From positions 1-34,508 of the forward strand of contig CALGZY010000110.1 in assembly GCA_937934355.1 (NCBI GenBank): a stretch of DNA of 34,508 bases, given 5' to 3'. The notes below the pieces were generated by a model, which made no database searches, had not been told where the DNA came from, and saw only the letters and a list, made by a program, of their open reading frames with translations. The stretch comes from an uncultured Collinsella sp. GTDB taxonomy: Bacteria > Actinomycetota > Coriobacteriia > Coriobacteriales > Coriobacteriaceae. The translations under genes and the position numbers were made by a program. Numbering within the stretch: the stretch's first letter is position 1; the number at the start of each line of letters is the position of its first letter. This document shows positions 14,616 through 22,691 of the stretch, piece by piece.

Positions 14616-15665
14616 ATGGACGTAACGTTCTCAACCTTCCTCGGCCAAATTGTGTCGAACCCAGTCCTTGCCGTCACCGTGATCCTCGCGTTGGGTGCCA
14701 TCTTCGTCAATGGATGGACCGACGCGCCCAACGCCATCGCGACCTGCGTCACTACGCGTTGCATGCCCGCCCGCGCCGCCATTCTCATGAGCGCCGCATT
14801 CAACTTCCTCGGCGTGCTCATCATGACGCACTTTAACGCGAGCGTCGCCAACACCATCTCACATATCGTCGACTTTGGCGGAAACAGCACCATGGCGCTC
14901 GCCTGCCTATGCGCGGCGCTGTTCTCCATCGTCGTCTACGGCGCCACAGCGTCGCGTTTTGGCATCCCCACCTCGCAAAGCCACAGCCTTATCGCCGGCC
15001 TGACCGGTGCCGCCATCGCCCTCGGCGGTGCGAGCAGCGTCAACGTCCACGAGTGGATGAAGGTCATCTACGGCCTGGCGCTCTCCATCGGCCTGGGCTT
15101 TGTCATGGGCTGGGTCCTGTGCAAGCTCGTCTCGATTCTTTTCGCCGCCGCCAACAGGCGACGTGCCAATGTCTTCTTTAAATACGCTCAGATCGCGAGC
15201 GCTGCGGCCATGAGCTTTATGCACGGCGCGCAGGATGGACAGAAGTTCATCGGCGTGCTCTTTTTAGGCGTGGCCTTTGCCAGCGGCCAGACGAGCGTCG
15301 GCGATGCAGGCATCCCCATCTGGATTATGCTGCTGTGCTCGGCCACTATGGGTATCGGCACCAGCGTGGGCGGCGAGCGCATCATCAAGTCCGTCGGCCA
15401 GAGCATGGTCAAGCTCGAAAAGTATCAGGGCTTCTCCGCCGACCTGGCGGGCGCCGCAAACCTGCTGCTTGCCACCCTTACCGGCATCCCCGTGTCCTCC
15501 ACACACATCAAGACCTGCGCCATCATGGGCGTCGGTGCCGTCAAGCGCCTCTCAGCCATCAACTTCGGCGTCGTCAAAGACATGATGTTCACCTGGTTCT
15601 TCACCTTCCCCGCCTGCGGACTCATCAGCTTTGTCATGGCCAAGCTGTTCATGATGTTCCTCTAG
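14616..15665 (+). CDS. pit: PiT family inorganic phosphate transporter
   Basis: A 349-residue membrane protein that takes up phosphate (as a metal-phosphate complex or with a cation) at low affinity. About ten hydrophobic segments are visible. Both halves carry the PiT repeat: GWTDAPNAIATC near residue 33 and FMHGAQDGQKFIGV near 203, plus GIPTSQSHSLIAGLTGA and GIPVSSTHIKTCAIMGVGA. Compared with the usual GxxDxxNAxAT and HGxNDxQ, the second repeat has HGAQDGQ. The ribosome site before ATG 14616 is weak (GAGAAAG). The next gene encodes its DUF47 partner, so they form a two-gene operon. Together with pstSCAB the cell has both constitutive-type and high-affinity phosphate uptake. Confidence 0.95.
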   Translation: MDVTFSTFLGQIVSNPVLAVTVILALGAIFVNGWTDAPNAIATCVTTRCMPARAAILMSAAFNFLGVLIMTHFNASVANTISHIVDFGGNSTMALACLCAALFSIVVYGATASRFGIPTSQSHSLIAGLTGAAIALGGASSVNVHEWMKVIYGLALSIGLGFVMGWVLCKLVSILFAAANRRRANVFFKYAQIASAAAMSFMHGAQDGQKFIGVLFLGVAFASGQTSVGDAGIPIWIMLLCSATMGIGTSVGGERIIKSVGQSMVKLEKYQGFSADLAGAANLLLATLTGIPVSSTHIKTCAIMGVGAVKRLSAINFGVVKDMMFTWFFTFPACGLISFVMAKLFMMFL

Positions 15666-15732
15666 TCAAACCGAACGTCCATCCGGACTGCATTACCTCG
15701 CCCACCCGTCTTCGCCTCGAAAGGACCCACCC

Positions 15733-16356
15733 ATGGCAAAGAAACCCGATTCGTTCTACTTTGATAACTACGTTGCCTGCGCCGACCTCGCCGTTCAGGC
15801 AGCCGAGCTGCTCACCAAGATTTTTGAGAACTTTGACCCCGCGCAGATCCACGACATGCTCGATAAGATGCATGCGATTGAGCATGCGGCAGACAAGAAG
15901 CACCACGAGCTCGAAGACGCCTTGCTCACCGCCTTTATCACCCCGCTCGAGCGCGAGGATCTGGATCTGATGAGCTGCTCACTCGACACCGTGCTCGACC
16001 GCATCGAGGGCGTCGTGCAGCGCGTCTACTTCACCAACATCCAGAGCATCCATCCCGACGCCATCGTCATCGCCCACAAGGTGACTGACGCCTGCCGCGC
16101 CATGAAAGACCTGATGGTCGAGCTGCCCAACTACCGCAAGTCCAAGACCCTGCGCGAACTCGTCATCCAGATCAACACCATCGAGTCCGAAGCCGACGAG
16201 CTCTATATCAACGCCATGCGCAACCTGCACGTTAACGGCAAGGACCCGCTCGAGGTCATCGCCTGGCGTGACGTATACGCCTTCCTGGAGTACTGCGCTG
16301 ACTGCTGTGAGAATGTGGCCGATGTTGTGGATTCGATTGTCATGAAGAACAGTTAA
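15733..16356 (+). CDS. DUF47 family Pit accessory protein (PhoU-like)
   Basis: A 207-residue all-helical cytosolic protein of the DUF47 family, related to PhoU and nearly always encoded beside PiT transporters, whose activity it is thought to control. Typical family features are the charged helical repeats: AIEHAADKKHHELEDALLTAF, LEREDLDLMSCSLDTVLDRIEGV and EYCADCCENVADVVDSIVM, i.e. the E/D-rich metal-contacting helices (segments named in part only). It starts at ATG 15733 after GAAAGG and lies 67 nt behind the transporter. No clear terminator follows. Function is by family and neighbourhood. Confidence 0.92.
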   Translation: MAKKPDSFYFDNYVACADLAVQAAELLTKIFENFDPAQIHDMLDKMHAIEHAADKKHHELEDALLTAFITPLEREDLDLMSCSLDTVLDRIEGVVQRVYFTNIQSIHPDAIVIAHKVTDACRAMKDLMVELPNYRKSKTLRELVIQINTIESEADELYINAMRNLHVNGKDPLEVIAWRDVYAFLEYCADCCENVADVVDSIVMKNS

Positions 16357-16640
16357 TTGGGGGTACGTGTCCCGGCGGCGAAGGGCCGGCACCTGTTTGC
16401 TTTCTCACTCCGGCTGCAAGCAGAGTCGTTCAAAAGGTTATTAGTGGCCGGGCCCGCTCCCTTACGTACCACCATTGGGAACTTTGGCTGATAGTTATAG
16501 CGCAATGGGGGTTTGGCTGAAGGGACCTTTGGTATCCGTTCGGACACTTTGGCCCTCGATGAGCGTTTGGCTGATTGCTGCTTTGGGTACTGTTTGGGTT
16601 ACTTTGGGTTTGTTTGATTTTTAATTGCTGGAGGGCTTGT
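16357..16640 (+). other. Non-coding leader region with TTTGGCTGA repeats
   Basis: No gene is seen in these 284 nt. GGTACGT (16362-16368) and ACGTACC (16464-16470) form a distant inverted pair. The nonamer TTTGGCTGA occurs three times (16483-16491, 16512-16520, 16566-16574), among further TTTGG words up to 16612. The region becomes G/T-rich toward the nitroreductase start, unlike its surroundings. Confidence 0.6.
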
Positions 16641-17171
16641 ATGTCTTATTTGGATCTGGCTCGGGGTCGGTATTCTTGTCGTGAATTTCAGGATCGTTCT
16701 GTTGAGCAGGCTGTGGTGGATGCCATTGTTGAGGCTGGGCGTATTGCTCCTTCTGCTTGTAATAATCATCCAACCCGTGTGATGGTGTTGGATACGCCTG
16801 AGCTTCTGGAGAAGGCTGCTGCTTGTCAGCCTCGGTTTGCTCGTGATGGGTCTATCTTTGGCGCTCCGCTTGTCTTCCTTATTTGCAGCGTTACCGATGA
16901 TGCTTGGGTGCGCCCGTATGACCAGATGAATTCTAGTGAAATCGACACCTCAATCGTGTGTGATCAGATGATGATGGAGGCCACCGAGCAGGGCCTGGGA
17001 ACGTGCTGGGTATGCCATTTTAAGCCTGAGGTGGCGCAGGAGCAGTTCAATCTGCCCAAGGGCGTCTATCCCTATCACATGCTCGTCTGTGGATATCCTG
17101 CCGACCACATCGCCGATCCCGAGCATCGCGAGGTCCGTACCATTCCCCTCTCCGACTTCCTCCTCAAGTAG
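16641..17171 (+). CDS. Nitroreductase family FMN oxidoreductase
   Basis: A 176-residue flavoprotein of the nitroreductase family; members reduce nitroaromatics, quinones or other acceptors with NAD(P)H, and the real substrate here is unknown. FMN-contacting segments are visible: ARGRYSCREF near the N-terminus, APSACNNHPTRVMVL, and DTSIVCDQMMMEATEQGLGTCWV-type helix (shown in part). It is a short, minimal member. ATG 16641 has GGAGGG at 16630-16635. The first about 95 codons use mostly T-ending codons (GCT, CGT, GTT, TCT), while the last about 60 use C/G-ending codons like the rest of the window, so the gene looks mosaic. It ends with a strong terminator. Confidence 0.9.
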   Translation: MSYLDLARGRYSCREFQDRSVEQAVVDAIVEAGRIAPSACNNHPTRVMVLDTPELLEKAAACQPRFARDGSIFGAPLVFLICSVTDDAWVRPYDQMNSSEIDTSIVCDQMMMEATEQGLGTCWVCHFKPEVAQEQFNLPKGVYPYHMLVCGYPADHIADPEHREVRTIPLSDFLLK

Positions 17172-17197
17172 GTTTTGGGACATGCCTTAAAACCTAC
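17168..17197 (+). other. Hairpin spanning the nitroreductase stop codon
   Basis: GTAGGTTTT (17168-17176) and AAAACCTAC (17189-17197) form a perfect 9-bp stem with a 12-nt loop. The stop TAG lies in the left arm. It may protect the message end. Confidence 0.4.
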
Positions 17198-17218
17198 CCT
17201 TGACCGCTCACCCGTTCG

Positions 17219-17256
17219 CCGAGTTCTGCGCCATTATGTGCAGGGCTCGGTTTTTT
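17219..17256 (+). terminator. Nitroreductase terminator
   Basis: CCGAG (17219-17223) pairs with CTCGG (17246-17250), with an inner CTGC/GCAG helix after a small internal loop, followed by six Ts (17251-17256). Confidence 0.88.
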
Positions 17257-17281
17257 ATGTTACGCACTCCGGCACAGTCAT

Positions 17282-17311
17282 AAAAAAGGACCCGCAAGCT
17301 GCGGGTCCTTT
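17282..17311 (-). terminator. divIVA terminator (works in both directions)
   Basis: A perfect 11-bp stem, AAAGGACCCGC (17285-17295) and GCGGGTCCTTT (17301-17311), loop AAGCT. On the minus strand it continues into a U-run (plus-strand A-run 17282-17287), 26 nt beyond the divIVA stop. On the plus strand it would back up the preceding terminator. Confidence 0.9.
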
Positions 17312-17337
17312 CTAGGCACTAAATTGTAGGCCGAATG

Positions 17338-18012
17338 TTAGTCCAGGTCGTCGGCAACAAAGTTGTCGATCGGGGCGAAGGGATCGGCCACGGGGACAAC
17401 CGGGTCAGCGACGGGCAGCGGCTCGGCGGGAACAGTCACTGCAGGAGAAGCGGCAGAACCGACCGGCGTGGAGGCCATCAGATCGGCCGGGAAGGAATTC
17501 TGGGCATCGTCCATGAAGTGCTGGATGAGCTTGAGATACTCTGCCTTGAACTCCTCACGGGAAGCCTTGAGACGATCGATCTCCTCGAGCTCGGCCTGCT
17601 TCTCGGTCAGAGCCTGGCGGATAACCTCGCGGGCCTTGGCGTCAGCCTCGTTGCGGATACGCTCAGCGTTCTCGTTGGCATCGTTGACGATGGTCTCAGC
17701 GGTCTGCTGGGCAGCGATCAGGGCAGCGGAAATCTGGCGCTCCTGAGCGGAGAAGTCAGGGGCGGGAGCAGCCACGGGGGCGGCAGGAACGGCCTGGGCG
17801 GTGGCATCCTGAGCTTGGGCAAGCTGAGCCTGCGCATCGGCAAGCTGCTGCTCGGTAGCAGTCAGGCGACCCTTAAGGTCGACGATCTTAGCGAGCATAG
17901 CGTCAACCTCGGAGGACAGCGTCTCCAAGAAGACGTCGACCTCAGCAGGATCGTAGCCACGCTTGGCCTCAGAGAAAGTCTGAGCCTGGATGTCTGCAGG
18001 GGTAATAGCCAT
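17338..18012 (-). CDS. divIVA: DivIVA-domain protein
   Basis: A 224-residue peripheral membrane coiled-coil protein that marks curved membrane at poles and septa and, in actinobacteria, steers polar wall growth. The N-terminus MAITPADIQAQTFSEAKRGY followed by DPAEVDVFL is the DivIVA membrane-binding domain (ending with the GYDxxEVDxFL pattern). A first coiled coil spans about 30-70, then an Ala/Pro-rich linker (about 70-87), a long second coiled coil (about 90-165), and a Pro/Val/Asp-rich tail. ATG 18012 follows AAGGAG. It is the last gene of the yggS-sepF-yggT-divIVA series and has a strong terminator. It is one of possibly several DivIVA-like proteins in the cell. Confidence 0.93.
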   Translation of the reverse strand: MAITPADIQAQTFSEAKRGYDPAEVDVFLETLSSEVDAMLAKIVDLKGRLTATEQQLADAQAQLAQAQDATAQAVPAAPVAAPAPDFSAQERQISAALIAAQQTAETIVNDANENAERIRNEADAKAREVIRQALTEKQAELEEIDRLKASREEFKAEYLKLIQHFMDDAQNSFPADLMASTPVGSAASPAVTVPAEPLPVADPVVPVADPFAPIDNFVADDLD

Positions 18013-18073
18013 AACAAGTCTCCTTTTTCATCGCCTCGGCGCTACACGCCCGACGTAAGTTACTAAGTCAGTT

Positions 18074-18355
18074 CTACACGAGTATACCTATAAGAAGCTG
18101 CAGAACCAGCCTCTGCACCAACTGCAACGCAATAATCGCAACGACCGGCGAAAAATCGATACCGCCCATCGGCGGGATGAAACGACGGAACAGGTTGAGC
18201 CACGGACCGCACACGCTATCAAGCACCGCGGCAATATCCTGAAGCAAACCACCCTGCTTCATGGGAATCCACGTCATAAAGCAGTAGACGACAATGAGCG
18301 TGGAATAGAAGTTGAACAGCGTGTTGACCAGCTGGACGATAGTGTAGATGTTGAT
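18074..18355 (-). CDS. yggT: YggT family membrane protein, probable non-standard start
   Basis: A small membrane protein of the YggT/YlmG family, usually 85-95 residues with two hydrophobic helices and linked to division-site organisation. The second helix (DFSPVVAIIALQLVQRLVLQLL) and the central CGPWLNLFRRFIPPMGGIDFSP, a family-typical loop, are clear. The only ATG in frame (18277) would give 67 residues, drop the first helix and lacks a ribosome site. The frame, in phase with sepF, is open from the sepF TAA with no ATG, GTG or TTG; GAGGAG at 18362-18367 lies 6 nt before ATC 18355. I therefore propose AUC initiation, giving 93 residues (INIYTIVQLVNTLFNFYSTL...). AUU at 18361, CTG codons or readthrough of the sepF stop are alternatives. 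Confidence 0.75.
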   Translation of the reverse strand: MNIYTIVQLVNTLFNFYSTLIVVYCFMTWIPMKQGGLLQDIAAVLDSVCGPWLNLFRRFIPPMGGIDFSPVVAIIALQLVQRLVLQLLIGILV

Positions 18356-18376
18356 GGGAATCTCCTCGTCTTGTCT

Positions 18377-19099
18377 TTACTTAAGGTAGCCGTCGGCACG
18401 AAGCTTCTTGAGATCGGAATCTTTGACCTCGCAACCGGCGGGCAGCACCATGAACACGCGGTCGCCCACCTCCTTGACCGTGGCACCCAGACCGCAGGCA
18501 AAGCCGTAAGAGAAGTCCAAGACGCGCTTGGCAACTTCGGTGCGTACGCCCACAAAAATCAGTGCGACAGGCTGCTTGGTGCGAACGCGGCGCACCACGG
18601 TCTCCACGTCGTCATAGCTCTCGGGGCGCAGGACATAGGCCGGCAGCTGCGGCGTGGCGTTGATGATATTGCTCGCATAGGCCGAGGCATCGCTCGGTGC
18701 AGGCGCGGGTGCAGCGGCGGCACGGGCGCGGGTATTCTCGGCGTAGCTCGACGGCGTGTCATAGGCACCAGGACGATAACCGCTCGCAACACTGTCCTGC
18801 GAGCGCGAAGGCGGGTTATACGTCGTGGCATGGCGGGAGTCATCGCCGACCAGCTGACCGGAGCGCGTATACACGGCAACCGACTCAGCTTCACCGCGGC
18901 GCGTCTGGCCAAGCAGGCCGTTGCTCGGCTCGTCTTGGGTGTAGAAGCCCTCGCCCGAAGCACCACTGTAGCCGTTGTTCTGATAGCCATCGTCGTAGCC
19001 GTCATCGTAGCCGTAGTCGTCGTCCTGGCCATAACCCTGGTCGTAACCCTGCTGGCCGCCCAGGTGCATCTTATTTTTAATCTCGTCAAGGAAGCCCAT
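18377..19099 (-). CDS. sepF: Cell division protein SepF
   Basis: A 240-residue protein that tethers FtsZ to the membrane; in bacteria without FtsA, as this division cluster suggests, it is the main anchor. The N-terminus MGFLDEIKNKMHLGG is the amphipathic membrane helix. Residues about 16-60 form a Tyr/Asp/Gly/Gln-rich low-complexity stretch (GYDDGYDDGYQNNGY), then a flexible linker to about 155. The C-terminal SepF fold follows: YVLRPESYDDVETVVRRVRT, then ALIFVGV, RVLDFSYGFACGLGA and VFMVLPAGCEV. I chose ATG 19099, with AGAGGA upstream. It lies 60 nt after yggS. The Y/D-rich spacer is longer than in Bacillus SepF (about 150 residues). Confidence 0.94.
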   Translation of the reverse strand: MGFLDEIKNKMHLGGQQGYDQGYGQDDDYGYDDGYDDGYQNNGYSGASGEGFYTQDEPSNGLLGQTRRGEAESVAVYTRSGQLVGDDSRHATTYNPPSRSQDSVASGYRPGAYDTPSSYAENTRARAAAAPAPAPSDASAYASNIINATPQLPAYVLRPESYDDVETVVRRVRTKQPVALIFVGVRTEVAKRVLDFSYGFACGLGATVKEVGDRVFMVLPAGCEVKDSDLKKLRADGYLK

Positions 19100-19159
19100 G
19101 GTTGTGTCCTCTCGCGGTTTAGTGCAGGCGCCCCGATAATCAGTGCGCACTTCAGAGCC

Positions 19160-19897
19160 TTATTTTACTGCAAACTCCGGGCTAAATACTACCCTGCCCA
19201 GGCGAACGAGCGTAGAGCCCTCCTCAAGGGCAGACTCAAAGTCCTCGCTCATACCGCAGGAAAGCTCAGGCAGGTTCAAATCGGGATGCGCCGCCTCCAG
19301 CTCATCCCTCAGCTCACGAAGCCCCGCAAAGGTGCGGCGTGCCACATCCTTATTCCCCCGGGGCGCCATAGTCATAAGCCCCTGTACGCAAATTCCCTCA
19401 AGTTCTGCAAGCTCACCCGCGGCGGCGCGAATCTCATCGGGTGAAAAGCCTCCCTTCGACTCCTCACCACTCACATTGACCTCAATGAGCACACGCTGGG
19501 GGCCGACGAGCTCGCCTGCCTCAATCTTGCGAACAGCACGGCTCGAGATCGCCTGCGCCAGATGCAGCGAACCCACCGAGTGAATCAGCTCGGCTGAGCC
19601 CAGCACCGCATTGATCTTATTGGTCTGCAGGTTGCCGATCATATCGAAGCGCACCTCGGGCAGCTCCGGATGCTCCGCCAGACCCGTGAGCTTGCGAACC
19701 AGCTCCTGCGGGCGGTTCTCGGCAAAATGGCGATACCCCGCCTGGATGGCGGCAACGGTCTCATCGACACCAACGGTCTTGGACACGGCAATGAGGCTCG
19801 CGGCGTCGTGGGGACGGCCCGCGCGATCGAGCGCCGCATAAAAACGTTCCAGAATCTGCTCGCGGCGAGCGCGCATCAAGTCCAAATAGTTATCCAT
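19160..19897 (-). CDS. yggS: YggS/PLPBP family PLP-binding protein
   Basis: A 245-residue cytosolic TIM-barrel protein that binds pyridoxal phosphate and helps keep vitamin B6 pools in balance, without known catalysis. The PLP lysine is K40 in SLIAVSKTV; further family marks are HFAENRPQEL, FDMIGNLQTNKI, VNVSGEESKGGF, GLMTMAPRG and LSCGMSEDFESA. Length is normal. I start at ATG 19897 because GGAGG lies 9 nt upstream; an in-frame start at 19981 falls within the terminator stem region of phoU. It is the ylmE position of the ylm cluster, before sepF. In most genomes yfiH stands directly upstream; here the pst-phoU genes intervene. Confidence 0.95.
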   Translation of the reverse strand: MDNYLDLMRARREQILERFYAALDRAGRPHDAASLIAVSKTVGVDETVAAIQAGYRHFAENRPQELVRKLTGLAEHPELPEVRFDMIGNLQTNKINAVLGSAELIHSVGSLHLAQAISSRAVRKIEAGELVGPQRVLIEVNVSGEESKGGFSPDEIRAAAGELAELEGICVQGLMTMAPRGNKDVARRTFAGLRELRDELEAAHPDLNLPELSCGMSEDFESALEEGSTLVRLGRVVFSPEFAVK

Positions 19898-19947
19898 TGC
19901 CAATCGCCTCCGCTGACAGCCAAACAAGTAGTCCCATGCTAACGCAA

Positions 19948-19979
19948 GAGCGCGGCCCCGCATGTGCAAGGCCGCGCTC
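19948..19979 (-). terminator. Terminator after phoU
   Basis: Perfect 10-bp GC-rich arms GAGCGCGGCC (19948-19957) and GGCCGCGCTC (19970-19979) with a 12-nt loop that itself holds GCA/TGC. In the minus direction it lies 37 nt after the phoU stop; the following U-run is poor, so part of the transcription may continue into yggS. Confidence 0.65.
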
Positions 19980-20016
19980 ACTTAGGTATTTACAATCTTT
20001 CGACGAAAGGGGTTAC

Positions 20017-20874
20017 TTACTCCTCGTCGTCCTCGCCATCGTCCTCATCCTCAAGATGATCGAGCAGGTAGCGAAGACCCTCGCTGACCTCGTTAACGGG
20101 CACCTTGGCAACGTAGCGTGCATCGACGGCGGGCCTCATGATAACACCCTCGCCCGAAGGCACGCGCATGCTCTCGAGCTCATCCTCATCAGTGCAGGCG
20201 ATATCACCGGCAGTCATACGCTGTCCGGTCAACAGGAAGGTCAGACGGCAGGCGGCATCGATGGAAATCGAGGCGATGCGATCGAGATAGCGCGATACCA
20301 TGATGGCGCGGCGCAGGTCGTCATAGTTGCTGTCGTCGTCCATAAAATCGCCCGTGTCCATGCGGTTAAAGGTGCGGAAGAACTTCTCGTAGGCGGCGTG
20401 CACTGGCTCGTCCTCGACGGCCAAGTTGCAGATGATGGACATGTCGTTGGTGACGAGCGCAGAAAGCGAAGAGCCCAGCACCTGGTAGACGGCCTCAGCC
20501 TCGGCCTCGACCGTGCCGACAAGCTCCTTGGGCAGCGAGATGTCGGCCGTGATCATATGACGCGTGGCGCGGCAAATCTGGCGAACCTTATCGGTCATGC
20601 GCTGCAGGTTAAAGTCGACGTAGATGATCGTCTGCAGCAAGCGGAAGTCGGAGGCGACCGGTGACTGCGTGGCAATCAGGTTGTAGCAGACGGCCTCCAG
20701 GTTGGCGCAGCGTGCGTCAATCGAAAGCGTGCGCTTCTTGGTCTTGGTGGCGAGCTTGCGGTCGTCGGTCACATAGGCCTTCACGGCATCGTGGAGGGCC
20801 AGATCGACGGCCTCGTAGATGCTCAGCATCTCGTGACGGGCCTCGATGAGCTGACGGGAAAACAGTTTGCGCAT
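20017..20874 (-). CDS. phoU: Phosphate transport regulator PhoU, long form
   Basis: A helical cytosolic protein that links the Pst transporter to the phosphate sensor kinase and restrains uptake when phosphate is ample. The N-terminus MRKLFSRQLIEARHEMLSIY and the two three-helix repeats are PhoU-like, with acidic metal-contact regions such as DFRLLQTIIYVDFNLQRM...DKVRQI and DDLRRAIMVSRYLDRIASIS. At 285 residues it is some 60 longer than common PhoU (about 220-240); the extra part is a C-terminal region (VRVPSGEGVIMRP-like core then DHLEDEDDGEDDEE). ATG 20874 has GGAG upstream. It ends the pst operon, 92 nt behind pstB. No phoR/phoB pair is in the window. Confidence 0.93.
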   Translation of the reverse strand: MRKLFSRQLIEARHEMLSIYEAVDLALHDAVKAYVTDDRKLATKTKKRTLSIDARCANLEAVCYNLIATQSPVASDFRLLQTIIYVDFNLQRMTDKVRQICRATRHMITADISLPKELVGTVEAEAEAVYQVLGSSLSALVTNDMSIICNLAVEDEPVHAAYEKFFRTFNRMDTGDFMDDDSNYDDLRRAIMVSRYLDRIASISIDAACRLTFLLTGQRMTAGDIACTDEDELESMRVPSGEGVIMRPAVDARYVAKVPVNEVSEGLRYLLDHLEDEDDGEDDEE

Positions 20875-20966
20875 GGTTCACTCCAATCAGTTGGGTGCGG
20901 TCATGCCGCCCGCACAGTGAATACGCACCGGACCAGATCCGATCGGCTTGGGACTAGTCGCACCGA

Positions 20967-21770
<804 letters not shown>

Positions 21771-21782
21771 GGGACTCCTTAA

Positions 21783-22688
21783 CTAGCGACGCTTGCGCGA
21801 CAGGAAGCGCGCAAACAGGTTGAAGGCCAGAATGATCACCATCAGCAAGAGCGCGGTGCCGTAGGCTGCGTTCATGTTGATGCCGTCGTTGGCAAGCAGA
21901 TACAGGTGAACCGTCATGGGGCGGCCGGAATCGAGCGGCGAAATAGGTAGATTGATGGCCTGCCCCATGGTATAGAGCACCACCGCGGTCTCGCCAATGG
22001 CACGGCCGATGGCGAGGACGATGCCCGTGGCAATACGGCCAAAGGCAGAAGGAAGCACGATCTTGGAGACAACCTGCCACTTGGTGGCGCCCAGGCCATA
22101 TGCGCCCCAGCGGATATAGCGCGGAACGGCGCGAATGGCCTCTTCGGTGGTACGCATGACGATGGGAAGCATCAAGAGCGCGAGTGCCAGGGCGGCCGAG
22201 ACCATCGAAAGGCCCAGGCCCATGGCCTCGACAAACAAGGCGTAGCCAAACAGGCCCATAACGATGGAGGGCACCGAGGCCAAAGCGTCAGCAGCGTAGC
22301 GAATGAGCTCGACGACCTTGCCCTGCTTGGCGTACTCGGCCAGATAGACGGCTGCCAGCACAGCGATCGGCGTGCAGATAAGCATGGCGAGCGCCGTCAC
22401 GTAGACGGTCGAGACGATCGTGGGCCAAATTCCGCCCTCGGCGTTGACGCCCTGGGGCCAACCGAAGATAAAGTCGAGCGAGATGTGTGGCAGGCCGTTG
22501 ATGACCACGTAGGCGATGATAGCGACCAGCACCAGCGTGGTGATGTAGGCAGCGGCACGAAACACGCCAAGCATGATCTTGTTGGACAGGTCCTTGTTGA
22601 TGCGGCCCTTCTTGCCGTGGGAAAGGGCACGCTTGATGCGCTCGCGCGACGAGGTCGTATCGACCGTCGTGTCAACGGAATCGGACAT
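21783..22688 (-). CDS. pstA: Phosphate ABC transporter permease PstA
   Basis: One of the two membrane subunits of the phosphate importer. The 301-residue protein has six hydrophobic segments after a basic cytosolic N-terminus (SRERIKRALSHGKKGRINKD). The PstA motifs ADALASVPSIVMGLFGYALF and the coupling loop YGLGATKWQVVSKIVLPSA, followed by GRAIGETAVVLYTMG, are present. Its ATG at 22688 comes 3 nt after the pstC stop, with an AGGGGG ribosome site inside the pstC end, so the two are co-translated. Confidence 0.96.
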   Translation of the reverse strand: MSDSVDTTVDTTSSRERIKRALSHGKKGRINKDLSNKIMLGVFRAAAYITTLVLVAIIAYVVINGLPHISLDFIFGWPQGVNAEGGIWPTIVSTVYVTALAMLICTPIAVLAAVYLAEYAKQGKVVELIRYAADALASVPSIVMGLFGYALFVEAMGLGLSMVSAALALALLMLPIVMRTTEEAIRAVPRYIRWGAYGLGATKWQVVSKIVLPSAFGRIATGIVLAIGRAIGETAVVLYTMGQAINLPISPLDSGRPMTVHLYLLANDGINMNAAYGTALLLMVIILAFNLFARFLSRKRR

Positions 22689-22691
22689 AGC

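Noticed and set aside
14459..14929. 156-codon minus-strand frame over the PiT leader
   Set aside because: Overlaps the conserved PiT coding region and has no family resemblance.
16371..16390. CCGGC/GGCCGG stem after the DUF47 gene as a terminator
   Set aside because: Only about five pairs and no T-run follows.
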